NCBI GenBank assembly: GCA_016718845.1
Contig: JADKCK010000057.1
Span: 1 to 35,612 of the forward strand
From: Sphingobacteriales bacterium
Lineage (GTDB): Bacteria > Bacteroidota > Bacteroidia > Chitinophagales > UBA2359
DNA length: 35,612 nucleotides
Direction of reading: 5' to 3'
In this document: one piece after another, positions 18,963-27,563 of the stretch
How positions within the stretch are numbered: position 1 is the first letter of the stretch
Layout: each line of letters starts with the position of its first letter
Position numbers and translations under genes: made by a program
The notes under the pieces: generated by a model
What the model saw: the letters and a program-made list of their open reading frames with translations, nothing else
Told to the model about the DNA's origin: nothing
The model's database searches: none

Positions 18963-20210
18963 ATGTTAAGAAAGTATTTTTTACTTAGTGTAACCCTATT
19001 AACTGCGCTACCTTGTTTGGCGGGTGGTTTTCAGGTGTCGTTGCAGGGTCAAAAACAAACGGGTATGTCGCACGTAGGTGCTGCTTTACCGCTTGATGGC
19101 TCGGCTATTTACTTTAACCCCGGTGCGTTGAGCTTTGTGGGTGGTACACACGTTAATGTGGGTCTTAGTCCCATTTTTTCGAGTGTTAATTTTAGGCAAC
19201 CCTCTACAGGTGCTACATCTGCCAAAGAGCCTAGTGTTGGTACGCCTTTTTCGGCGTATATAAGCTCGGCGTTAGGCAAAGAGGGTAGCAAATTAGCCAA
19301 TTTTAGTATTGGAGTGGGTGTTTATACGCCCTTTGGTAGTGGAATTGAGTATCCGAGCGATTGGGTAGGTCGTTACGTTACGCAAGCGGTAGAGTTGAAA
19401 ACTATCTTTTATCAACCTACTATTAGTTACCGATTTATGGACAAGTTTGGCGTAGGGGTAGGCTTTGTTTATGGAACGGGCGATTTTTCTATCAAAAAAG
19501 CCATACCATTGTACGATGGTGCAGGCGAAGGCAGTACTACCTTGGCAGGTAAAGGTAGCGGTATTGGTTTTAACCTTGGTGTGTATGCCGAACCTATCAA
19601 AAATCTATCGGTTGGCTTAACTTACCGCACAGGCACTAAAGTTAAAATTACCGATGGCGATGCTACTTTTGATGTACCTGCGGCTGTTGCACCTAAATTT
19701 ACGGCTACTAAGTTTGATTTAAATGTAGGTTTACCAAGTACCTTAGCTGTTGGTGTGGCTTATTTTTTGAAAGACGACAAGCGCGACTTTGTGTCTGTTC
19801 AGGTTGACCAAACTGGTTGGAAATCGTACGATGAACTACGTTTTGTATTTACCGATGGTGCTGCAAACGGAGATACCGAATTAGCCTCGGCACGCAATTA
19901 TCATGGAGCTTTTATTTTCCGTTTGGGTGCGCAAAAAGGTATTAACGACAAACTAACTGTTAGAGCAGGTGCTTACATTGACCAATCGGCAGTACCCGAT
20001 GAAACTGTTACGCCCGAGACACCAGATTCTCAAAAATCGGGTTTTTCGGTGGGTGCTAGCTACCAAATAGCTAAAATGTTTTCGGTTGATGCCTCGTTTT
20101 TATACCTTGATGGTAAAGAACGCACGACCACTAACGTAGAAGCTAACTTTGACCAAACCTATAAAACTCGTACCCTTATTCCGGGTATTGGGCTTAATCT
20201 TACATTTTAA
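18963..20210 (+). CDS. OmpP1/FadL/TodX-family outer membrane transporter
   Basis: 415 residues with a signal peptide ending near PCLAGG. The mature start GGFQVSLQGQKQTGMSHVGAAL is the hatch-like N-terminus typical of the family, followed by S-A-I-Y-F-N-P-G-A-L-S, alternating beta strands and a terminal strand ending in Phe (PGIGLNLTF). FadL-type proteins are 14-stranded barrels that let hydrophobic compounds, such as long-chain fatty acids, cross the outer membrane; the substrate here is unknown. The frame is intact. The SGNH lipoprotein follows after 63 bp on the same strand without a terminator between, so the two are probably co-transcribed and may handle a lipid or ester together. Confidence 0.9.
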   Translation: MLRKYFLLSVTLLTALPCLAGGFQVSLQGQKQTGMSHVGAALPLDGSAIYFNPGALSFVGGTHVNVGLSPIFSSVNFRQPSTGATSAKEPSVGTPFSAYISSALGKEGSKLANFSIGVGVYTPFGSGIEYPSDWVGRYVTQAVELKTIFYQPTISYRFMDKFGVGVGFVYGTGDFSIKKAIPLYDGAGEGSTTLAGKGSGIGFNLGVYAEPIKNLSVGLTYRTGTKVKITDGDATFDVPAAVAPKFTATKFDLNVGLPSTLAVGVAYFLKDDKRDFVSVQVDQTGWKSYDELRFVFTDGAANGDTELASARNYHGAFIFRLGAQKGINDKLTVRAGAYIDQSAVPDETVTPETPDSQKSGFSVGASYQIAKMFSVDASFLYLDGKERTTTNVEANFDQTYKTRTLIPGIGLNLTF

Positions 20211-20273
20211 TCTTTTGGTTGATAGCGTTTAGCTAATTTACCATTTATTATTAACAATTTACAATTCAAAAAA

Positions 20274-21626
20274 ATGTTTTCTAAAATAAAATACTTAGGT
20301 ATAGCTGCCTTGTTGAGCAGCGCTTTTTATAGTTGTAGCAACGACATTGCTGCTCCTGAGAGTAGCTCGGGCAGCGCCGATTTTGCTCGTTATGTGGCTG
20401 TTGGTAACTCTATTACATCGGGTTACACTAGCTCGGGAATGACCAAAGCTACCCAAGACAACTCGTTGGCTAACCTATTGGCTAACCAATTTAAGTTAGC
20501 AGGTGGCGGCGATTTTAAACAACCCACTATGACAGACAATGGCTCGGGTGTATTGCAATTGCAAGGTTTAAATGCCGTACCGCCTTGTAACGTAGATACC
20601 AAACCAGTTATTGCCCGCTCGGAGGTTGATGCTAACTGGATAGCCAATATTTCGGCACAAGGACCGTTTAACAATTTGGCAGTGTTGCCAGGTCTATCAA
20701 AGCATCGCAAACGCCAGCATCAAACATTACTCCGTCTAATGGTTTCTTTAACCGTATGTTAGCCAATACCGTAACAAGCTACAAAGATTTTGTGTCGGAG
20801 TCGGTAAGTACTATTAATCCTACTTTTTATAGCCTTTGGCTAGGTAATAACGATGCTTTAAGCTACTCGGCTACGGGTGGTGGATGGTTACCCAACTTTT
20901 AGCACCAACCATGCGGGCGATATGACAGGACCAGAGATAGATTTATCTTCGCCTGGTCAGTTGTTAGCTCCGCCGAATGATGATGAATTTAGAGAGAAAT
21001 ACGTTGCATTGTTAGATGTACTAACTGCCAATGGTGCCAAAGGTGTAGTAGCTACTATTCCAGACATTACGGCTTTACCTTATTTTACCACCGTTAGCGA
21101 TAGCGTTACCAATCCGTCGAGTTGTACCCAAAAATTAGCTGTTTGGATTACTGCTCGCTCTGGCACTGGCGTTCTTGTTCGCCCGGCTACTGCCAACGAT
21201 TATATTTTGTTGCCTGCTGGCTCAACTATTGGTCGTATGGACGATTTTGGTGGCAATATAATCCCACATGGTTTAAGCGAGTATAACCCTTTGCGCAACG
21301 CCGAAGTACTTGACCAACAAGAGGCTGCTTTTATACGTGGTAAAGTAACCTTGTTTAACAACATCATTAAAGAAGAAGCATTGGCACGCACTATTCCGGA
21401 GCCGACTTTTTTTTTAAACAACATTAAAGATGGTGCGGTGTATGATGGTGTAGCTGTTAGTTCGGCATTTATTTCGGGCGGTGCGTTTAGTTTAGATGGT
21501 ATTCACCCAACCGACCGTGGTTATGCCATTGTTGCCAACGAGTTTATACGTACTATAAACGAAGCTTATGGAGCTAGTGTTCCGTTGGTTGATGTGACTA
21601 AGTTTAAAGGTGTTACGTTTCCGTAA
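20274..21626 (+). pseudogene. SGNH/GDSL hydrolase lipoprotein (two compensating frameshifts)
   Basis: A lipoprotein signal peptide (MFSKIKYLGIAALLSSAFYSC) leads to a GDSL-like block I (YVAVGNSITSGY, Ser nucleophile), block III (FYSLWLGNNDALSYS, the oxyanion Asn in GNND) and block V (LDGIHPTDRGYAIVANEF, catalytic Asp and His). All catalytic blocks are therefore present, but the middle (about 20700-20876) is in a different frame from both ends. Adding one A at the AAA of 20699-20701 and removing one G at 20875-20877 gives one continuous protein of about 450 residues. SGNH enzymes hydrolyse esters such as lipids or acetylated sugars. It sits directly downstream of the FadL-type porin, a pairing I believe recurs in Bacteroidota. 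Confidence 0.8.
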
Positions 21627-21643
21627 TTGATTTGTTTTTCCAT

Positions 21644-21685
21644 AAAATCCCCTTGTTTGGTATATACCAAACAAGGGGATTTTTT
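21644..21685. terminator. bidirectional terminator between the SGNH gene and parC
   Basis: A perfect 20-bp inverted repeat (21644-21663 with 21664-21683; core ATCCCCTTGTTTGG) with A-run and T-run ends. The convergent genes stop 18 bp and 40 bp away, so it can end transcription from both sides. Confidence 0.92.
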
Positions 21686-21724
21686 ATGATTCTATCTTCA
21701 GCGTTTTTTTGCGTCCTTTACCTT

Positions 21725-24232
21725 TTAAAATAACTCGTCTTTTTTAGCGGCGGTAGGTTGTGTGGTATCGGCGGGGCGCACGGCTAAAATTTTGTATTCG
21801 GTTAGTTTGTTACCCAATACTTTCCAACCTTTTACATCTATCAAATCTGCTAAAACAACATTAGCTGTTTCTTTTTTGTTTTTGGCGGGTTGATAATCGT
21901 AGGTTACGGCGGTATTGGTGCTGGTGGTGGCGTAGATTAGGCTAAAGGTTTTGTTTTCGTCGACGAAAAAGAAGCGCTGATTAGTGGTGGTGGTTTCTAT
22001 TTTAAACCGTTTCACAAAATACATTTTTTTCTCGCCATGATAATAAATACACGATACGATGGTTTCGGGCAGTAGTTTTTCGATGCTTAAAATGTCGTTC
22101 ATTTCGTATCGGTTGGTTAGTTCGTAGTCGGTTAGCTCGTAGCTACCATTTTTGTAGAGTACTAAAATGCGCTCACCGGTATCAAACTCGCCCAATAGTG
22201 TGCCGCGCTCGTCGGTATTTAATCTGCCAATCGTTTCATCTAACCAAATGCGTCTGCCGCCCAATGTAGACGAGCCTACACTTGTTTGTTTGATGCTTTT
22301 AATGGGGTGAGGCGTTAAGGTATTGCCTTGTGCGGTGCGTCCTTTGATGGCTAATTCGCCAAAATTGTACGGAAAAACTTTATTTTTTGCTTTGGCGGTT
22401 GGGTGTAGGGTAACGGTAATTTCTTCGGCTTCGCTGTTTGGGTGTATGGTTAGGTAAGTAACTTTCGAGCCGGGTGTGCCTTGGGTTAGGTCGTACTCGG
22501 TGGTGCGGGTAACGGCGGTTACCGTAAAGCGTTTTACAAAGCTACGTCCGGTTTTGCCATCTAAGTACACGGCGTGGTACACTTTGCGTTCATCGGCTTT
22601 TTTCCATACATCAACGTGCAAAATATCTTTGCCTACAAACACTTTATCGGCAATTTTCACCACCATATATTTGCCATCTTTACGAAAAACAATCACGTCG
22701 TCCATGTCCGAGCAGTCGCAGATGTACTCATCTTTTTTCAATCCAAAACCAATAAAGCCATCTTTGCGGTTTACATACAGTTTTTCGTTGGCAACGGCTA
22801 CTTGTTGTATTTGTATGGTGTCGAAATTGCGCAGTTCGGTTTGGCGTTCTCGGTTTTTGCCGTATTTTTTGAGTAGGTCGTTAAAATAGGTAATGGCATA
22901 CTCGGTTAGGTGGGTTAGGTGATGTTGTATGGTGGCTATATCGGCTTGTAGTTGTCGAATTTGTTCTTCGGCTTTAAAGGTGTCGTATTTGGATATTCGT
23001 TTGATGCGAATTTCGGTTAGGCGGATAATATCGTCGTGGGTAACGGCGCGGATAAAATTTTTGGTGTAGGGTTTCAATCCTTTATCTATGGTATCAATAA
23101 CCGCCTCGAAGGTTTCGCATTCTTCTATTTTTCGGTAGATGCGTTTTTCGATAAAAATTTGCTCGAGTGATGCAAAATGTAGTTTTTCGAGCAGGTGTGC
23201 CAATTTGCTTTCTAGCTCTAATTTGAGCAGATGCAGGGTGTGGTCGGTTGATATTTTTAGTAATTCATCAACGCCCAAAAAGCGTGGTTTGTTATCTACA
23301 ATCACGCAGCAGTTGGGGGCAATAGATACCTCGCAGTCGGTAAAAGCATATAGAGCATCTATCGTTACATCGGGCGATACGCCGGGCGGCAATTCAATCA
23401 AAATTTCGACTTCTTTGGCGGTGTTGTCGGTTACTTTTTTGATTTTTATTTTGCCTTTATCGTTGGCTTTTACAATGCTATCAATAACCGACGAGGTAGT
23501 TGTACCAAACGGAATGTTGCGGATAACAAGGTTGGTTTTGTTTTGTGTTTCGATTTTGGCGCGCACCCGCACCCGCGAGCCTTTTTTGCCTGCGTTATAG
23601 TTGCTACAATCTGCCATGCCACCGGTCGGGAAATCGGGGAGCAACACCACAGGTTTGTTGCGCAGCACATCGATAGATGCCCTGAGTATTTCGCAAAAGT
23701 TGTGTGGCAAAATGCGGGTTGATAAGCCTACGGCAATACCCTCTACGCCTTGTGCCAACACCAACGGAAACTTGATGGGCAGGTCAACGGGTTCGCGTTT
23801 GCGCCCGTCGTAGGATAGTTGCCAAATGGTAATATCGGGGTTAAAACACACTTCGCTGGCAAATTTCGACAATCGAGCCTCGATATAACGCGGTGCGGCA
23901 GCCGAGTCGCCTGTACGTATGTCGCCCCAGTTACCTTGCATATCTATCAACAAATCTTTTTGCCCCAAATTAACTAAGGCATCGCTGATAGAGGCATCGC
24001 CGTGCGGGTGATACTGCATGGTTTGCCCTATAATGTTGGCTACTTTATTGTATCGTCCATCGTCCATTTCTTTCATGGCGTGCAAAATACGGCGCTGCAC
24101 GGGTTTTAGTCCGTCGTCGATGGCAGGCACGGCGCGGTCGAGGATAACATACGATGCGTAGGTTAAAAACCAATCTTTATACATGGTGGCAACAGGCGAG
24201 TGGTCGTGTTGCTGTTTTAGTTCGTCGGACAT
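21725..24232 (-). CDS. parC: DNA topoisomerase IV subunit A
   Basis: 835 residues, the Bacteroidota ParC branch of the GyrA/ParC family, which cuts and rejoins DNA to decatenate daughter chromosomes together with ParE. The winged-helix region has YHPHGDASISDALV (75-84), and AAPRYIEARL places the DNA-linking Tyr at 116. A coiled-coil region (about 340-450) precedes a degenerate C-terminal beta-pinwheel. The residue matching E. coli ParC Ser80 is Ala and that matching Glu84 is Asp. No parE is adjacent; a 364-bp gap with an interspersed repeat lies upstream. The start ATG is followed by a typical short N-terminus. ParC is preferred over GyrA because of the short weak C-terminal domain without an evident GyrA box, but some doubt remains. 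Confidence 0.88.
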   Translation of the reverse strand: MSDELKQQHDHSPVATMYKDWFLTYASYVILDRAVPAIDDGLKPVQRRILHAMKEMDDGRYNKVANIIGQTMQYHPHGDASISDALVNLGQKDLLIDMQGNWGDIRTGDSAAAPRYIEARLSKFASEVCFNPDITIWQLSYDGRKREPVDLPIKFPLVLAQGVEGIAVGLSTRILPHNFCEILRASIDVLRNKPVVLLPDFPTGGMADCSNYNAGKKGSRVRVRAKIETQNKTNLVIRNIPFGTTTSSVIDSIVKANDKGKIKIKKVTDNTAKEVEILIELPPGVSPDVTIDALYAFTDCEVSIAPNCCVIVDNKPRFLGVDELLKISTDHTLHLLKLELESKLAHLLEKLHFASLEQIFIEKRIYRKIEECETFEAVIDTIDKGLKPYTKNFIRAVTHDDIIRLTEIRIKRISKYDTFKAEEQIRQLQADIATIQHHLTHLTEYAITYFNDLLKKYGKNRERQTELRNFDTIQIQQVAVANEKLYVNRKDGFIGFGLKKDEYICDCSDMDDVIVFRKDGKYMVVKIADKVFVGKDILHVDVWKKADERKVYHAVYLDGKTGRSFVKRFTVTAVTRTTEYDLTQGTPGSKVTYLTIHPNSEAEEITVTLHPTAKAKNKVFPYNFGELAIKGRTAQGNTLTPHPIKSIKQTSVGSSTLGGRRIWLDETIGRLNTDERGTLLGEFDTGERILVLYKNGSYELTDYELTNRYEMNDILSIEKLLPETIVSCIYYHGEKKMYFVKRFKIETTTTNQRFFFVDENKTFSLIYATTSTNTAVTYDYQPAKNKKETANVVLADLIDVKGWKVLGNKLTEYKILAVRPADTTQPTAAKKDELF

Positions 24233-24271
24233 GGGTTGTTAACGATGAATTATTGATTATTGATTATTGAC

Positions 24272-24476
24272 TGATGTTACACACTATGCTATTTTAGTGT
24301 TATTTAAGCCACAGATTTTACGGATTAAGCACAGATTAAGATGGATTATTATTTAGTGATTCAGGAAGTTTTATTGCCCTATACTTTTTGTTTAGATTTA
24401 GGTTTTAAATCAAGATTAAATCATTTTCTAAAATCCGTGTCCAATCTGTAAAAATCCGCGTCCTCTTGTGCGTAAC
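24272..24476 (-). repeat. interspersed repeat in the parC leader
   Basis: Two parts, 24272-24342 (TGATGTTACAC...CACAGATTTTAC) and 24382-24476 (TTTTTGTTTAGATTTAGG ... ATCCGTGTCC ... CGTAACA). Both recur inverted at 32868-32932 and 32375-32447, where they are about 420 bp apart instead of about 40. It contains the ATCCGTGTCC/AATCTGT phrases seen in many Bacteroidota spacers. It shows no coding potential. Confidence 0.8.
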
Positions 24477-24503
24477 AGCAGTTAATTATTGATTAGTGCG
24501 GTG

Positions 24504-24535
24504 CAAAATTACTAACTTTTTTGGAGTTTTGCAAA
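24504..24535 (-). promoter_or_regulatory. candidate parC promoter
   Basis: On the minus strand TTTG (24535-24532), a 20-bp spacer and TAATTTTG (24511-24504) match the phylum consensus exactly. Transcription would start near 24497, giving a leader of about 265 nt that contains the interspersed repeat. Confidence 0.55.
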
Positions 24536-24596
24536 TTTATTTTTGATACGCTAACAAAATAACCTTTATTAAACGGGTCATGTTCAGAGATATGCT

Positions 24597-26873
24597 TTAA
24601 TACCTTATTACCAAAGGGGCTATTGCCTTAAAGTTGGGCTGCATGGTTTCAAAGTCGGTGGCATTTACGTTGGCATTAAAATTACAATCGGCGTTGTTGT
24701 AGCCGCCTATGCCAATTTGTTGTTTATAGTAGTTGTAATCGGTTTGATTGATGATGCCATTGGCGTTACAATCGCCGGCACGCATGGCATAATAGTTATC
24801 AATACCTACTTGTTGCTCTGTTCCCCCTTCGGTTTTAACGGGCGAGTCGGTAAAATCGTAGGTTTCTGGACTGCTACTGTTCCAAACACCTCTGCTAATA
24901 ACTGCCAAATGGTTGCGGTGTTTAACCACCACTTTATAATTGGTATTTGGCTGAATGTTGCAAAAACGCAAACCAATGGTTCCGTTTGGTTCTACTACTG
25001 TACCATCGGCGGTTAATATGCCTGCTCGTTGCTCCACAATGGCGTTGGGGTTGCTTGCCAAACGTAGCTCAATCAATATCCAATCAACACTATTGTTTGG
25101 GAAACTGCTGGTATTAGCCACTTGTTCGGTGCCGTTATAATTCCAAGGGCTAAGGTTATAGGGTTGATGAATGGGTATGTTGTTGGTATTTTGCAAATAG
25201 GTACGCATACTACCCGTTGCCAAATTATATGCCCCTTGTAGCAACACTTTTACAGGCACAACAATGCCTGCCGTTGGAGTAGTAAGCGTGAGCGTATGTG
25301 TAGTAAGGTTGTTTCCGCAATACGACACCAAATTTAGCTCGTAGCTGGCACAAGCATTTAGGTTGCTAAGTGTGTAACTATTGCCCGTTACCACCACCGT
25401 ATTCCACAACGGATTGCCCGTTTGCCTATAGTTAAGCGTAAAAGCTTGGGTAGATGTTCCGTCCCAAATCACCTCAAAACTGTTACTTGTTACGTTTTGT
25501 ATTTGCACATTAGTAGGTGCTTGGGTGATGTTGATGTTTAGTTGTGCCAAATTGCTCTCTACCACATTTTGCGACACATGTCGTGCTTCTATCGTTCCAA
25601 GTTCATTGGCGTTATCCCAGCGTATAGTTATGGTATTAGCGGTGGTGTTGATGATGGTTCCGTTGCTAACTTGCCAACAATAATACCCATTGTTGATAAT
25701 GGGCAGCGTATAAGTGAGTGTATCATTGCCACAAACAAGGGTGTTGCCCGTAATGGTGGGCGTAGCGGGTTTCATGATATTGTACACAAACTGACTTATG
25801 TTGTGTATAATTTGGTTAAAGTAGGCATTGGGTTGTCCTGTTATCCAGCCACCATTTAAAGCCCCCCAATATTCGTGCGGTTGCCCCGGTTCGAGGTGTA
25901 CTTCGTTTAAGATATTGAGGTTGCTTAATACGGGAGCCATCTCTTGCGAGCCACAAAACTCGGGTAGTGTAACTAATCCCACAAAAGGCTCGTTGCAATA
26001 CGGAAAAACCACCACATCGCTCAAGCCATGAAACATAATGGTAGGTGCTTGGCGGCTGCCATTAAAATGGTTAAGGTTATCAATAGCTCCCCAACACGAC
26101 ATAACACCTGCGGGCAGCGAGTTGACATTACCCGCCACCGTAGTTGTTTGGTAGGGCGATAAAGAGGTGATACGCTCAACAGGTCGGCTGTCCATGTCGC
26201 CCAAATCGGGGGCTATCTCTATACCCAAGAAGTTGTATTGTGCATTGGCGGCTCCAAATTTTTCGTTTGGGTCTATAAAAGTGGCATGGATAGATGCAAA
26301 CGCACCTGCACTACTTCCGCCAATAAAAATGTAATTAGGGTCGATGTTAAACTTGTTGGCATTTACGGTAAAATACCTGATAGCGGCGTTCATGTCTTGC
26401 GCACCACGCCAAACGGCGCGTTTAGCGCTTGCGGGTGTTAGGTCGGTAGGATCAACACCACGCCGATACTGTATGCTAGCGGTTACAAAACCACGTCGGG
26501 CAAAGGTATCAATTACTGCTTGTATGTCGTCGTTGTTTTTGCTACCTACTGCTACGGTATTGTCTAATCCCCAGATGTACAAAAATCCGCCACCATGTCC
26601 CCAAATCATTACGGGGCGTTTGGTAAGCGTGTCCGATGTTGGCGGTAGGCGTATATCCATCACCATGTCTTGCAAGGTAACTGTTTCGACGCCTAGTGTG
26701 CCTAAAAAAAACTCGGGGTCGTTTTTGGTGTATACTTTGTTGGGCAACAGTTGGGTATTGTCGTAAATTTGTTGTAGGTAACGATTGCCTGTGCAAGTAG
26801 GCATTTGCGCTTTTGTTTGTACAGAAGCGGTTACGATATAGAGTAAGAAAAAGTAAAGTACAATACGTTTCAT
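24597..26873 (-). CDS. secreted multidomain carboxylesterase with PKD-like, Fn3 and dockerin-like modules
   Basis: 758 residues, intact. A signal peptide ends near TKAQ. An alpha/beta hydrolase of the carboxylesterase/BD-FAE type follows: HGGG oxyanion motif at 93-96, GGSSAG with the nucleophile Ser at about 188, an acid in HGLSDVVVF and His in GQPHEYW. Next come an Ig/PKD-like domain (NTLVCGNDTLTYTL ... ITIRW), a fibronectin type III domain (PTNVQIQNVTSNSFEVIWDG ... LNACASYELNLVSYC), a KVLLQGAYN module common in Bacteroidota surface proteins, and two dockerin-like loops (GDCNANGIINQTDY and DCNFNANVNATDF). It would de-esterify an extracellular polymer. The dockerin-like end does not by itself imply a cellulosome; no cohesin is present. 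Together with the GH9/esterase gene it suggests polysaccharide use. Confidence 0.85.
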   Translation of the reverse strand: MKRIVLYFFLLYIVTASVQTKAQMPTCTGNRYLQQIYDNTQLLPNKVYTKNDPEFFLGTLGVETVTLQDMVMDIRLPPTSDTLTKRPVMIWGHGGGFLYIWGLDNTVAVGSKNNDDIQAVIDTFARRGFVTASIQYRRGVDPTDLTPASAKRAVWRGAQDMNAAIRYFTVNANKFNIDPNYIFIGGSSAGAFASIHATFIDPNEKFGAANAQYNFLGIEIAPDLGDMDSRPVERITSLSPYQTTTVAGNVNSLPAGVMSCWGAIDNLNHFNGSRQAPTIMFHGLSDVVVFPYCNEPFVGLVTLPEFCGSQEMAPVLSNLNILNEVHLEPGQPHEYWGALNGGWITGQPNAYFNQIIHNISQFVYNIMKPATPTITGNTLVCGNDTLTYTLPIINNGYYCWQVSNGTIINTTANTITIRWDNANELGTIEARHVSQNVVESNLAQLNINITQAPTNVQIQNVTSNSFEVIWDGTSTQAFTLNYRQTGNPLWNTVVVTGNSYTLSNLNACASYELNLVSYCGNNLTTHTLTLTTPTAGIVVPVKVLLQGAYNLATGSMRTYLQNTNNIPIHQPYNLSPWNYNGTEQVANTSSFPNNSVDWILIELRLASNPNAIVEQRAGILTADGTVVEPNGTIGLRFCNIQPNTNYKVVVKHRNHLAVISRGVWNSSSPETYDFTDSPVKTEGGTEQQVGIDNYYAMRAGDCNANGIINQTDYNYYKQQIGIGGYNNADCNFNANVNATDFETMQPNFKAIAPLVIRY

Positions 26874-27301
26874 TGGCGTAATTAATTATTTTTGGGGATA
26901 TTGGTTGTTCGATGTTGGCAATTCGTTTGCTTAGTAACACAATAAAAATAAAGTACGAATTTGTCACTTTGACATTTGTACAAAAATAGTGTCACCCCGT
27001 TGGGGTTTGATAAACAAGATGTGCAACCATTGGGCTATAATCATGCCACCCCTTTGGGGTTTAAAGCAGCATTTTAACCCCGAAGGGGTGGCATGATTAT
27101 AGAAAATAGGTAACGTTGGTATTTTTAACCCCGAAGGGGTGGCATGATAAAAAAAAAACAAGTATTTAGTTGTCAATTAGATAGCCCACTTTTTGCTCAA
27201 AAAAAACGATGTTTATTTAACAAAAAGGGCTGTATAGATTGGTACGTTATTTAATAGCGATTACATTACAAACATTAAGACAAAGCACGTAAAGATTTTC
27301 T
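26874..27301. other. gene-free spacer with REP-like palindromes
   Basis: Between the esterase start and the 21-bp array. It holds four REP-like palindromes (26994-27140) and AT-rich sequence. On the minus strand TATTTTTG (26988-26981) is a possible -7 element for the esterase gene, but no -33 lies at the right distance. No coding frame is convincing. Confidence 0.5.
26994..27140. repeat. four REP-like palindromes
   Basis: ACCCC-N3-GGGGT palindromes at 26994-27006, 27048-27060, 27077-27089 and 27128-27140. The first two read with GTGTC/TGCC on the left and TTT on the right; the last two are in the opposite orientation, with TTTTAA before and GGCATGAT after. They form two inverted pairs. No RAYT-type transposase is in the window. 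Confidence 0.85.
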
Positions 27302-27560
27302 GCAAACGCGCAACGCCACGTTGCAAACGCGCAACGCCACGTTGCAAACGCGCAACGCCACGTTGCAAACGCGCAACGCCACGTTGCAAACGCGCAACGC
27401 CACGTTGCAAACGCGCAACGCCACGTTGCAAACGCGCATCGCCACGTTGCAAACGCGCATCGTCACGTTGCAAACGCGCATCGTCACGTTGCAAACGCGC
27501 ATCGTCACGTTGCAAACGCGCATCGTCACGTTGCAAACGCGCAACGCCACGTTGCAAACG
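27302..27560. repeat. 21-bp tandem array, 12 full units
   Basis: Units begin with GCAAACGCGC at 27302 and every 21 bp to 27533, plus a partial unit at 27554. Each contains GCAACG-CCA-CGTTGC, able to form a 6-bp stem with a 3-nt loop, or the variant GCATCG-TCA-CGTTGC, which opens one pair. Variant order is six AACGCC units, one ATCGCC, four ATCGTC and one AACGCC. The array ends four bases from the stop codon of the minus-strand gene at 27564. All frames are open simply because the unit is a multiple of three. No spacers are present, so it is not CRISPR. Confidence 0.95.
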
Positions 27561-27563
27561 TAA

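Noticed and set aside
24597..26873. Cellulosome component based on the dockerin-like end
   Set aside because: No cohesin or scaffoldin in the window; similar calcium-loop ends are common in Bacteroidota secreted proteins.
27302..27560. CRISPR array
   Set aside because: Units of 21 bp follow each other without spacers, and no cas genes are near.
27261..27563. Coding frames on both strands through the 21-bp array
   Set aside because: A unit of 21 bp keeps every stop-free frame open automatically; several frames on both strands are equally open and none has a domain or signal peptide.
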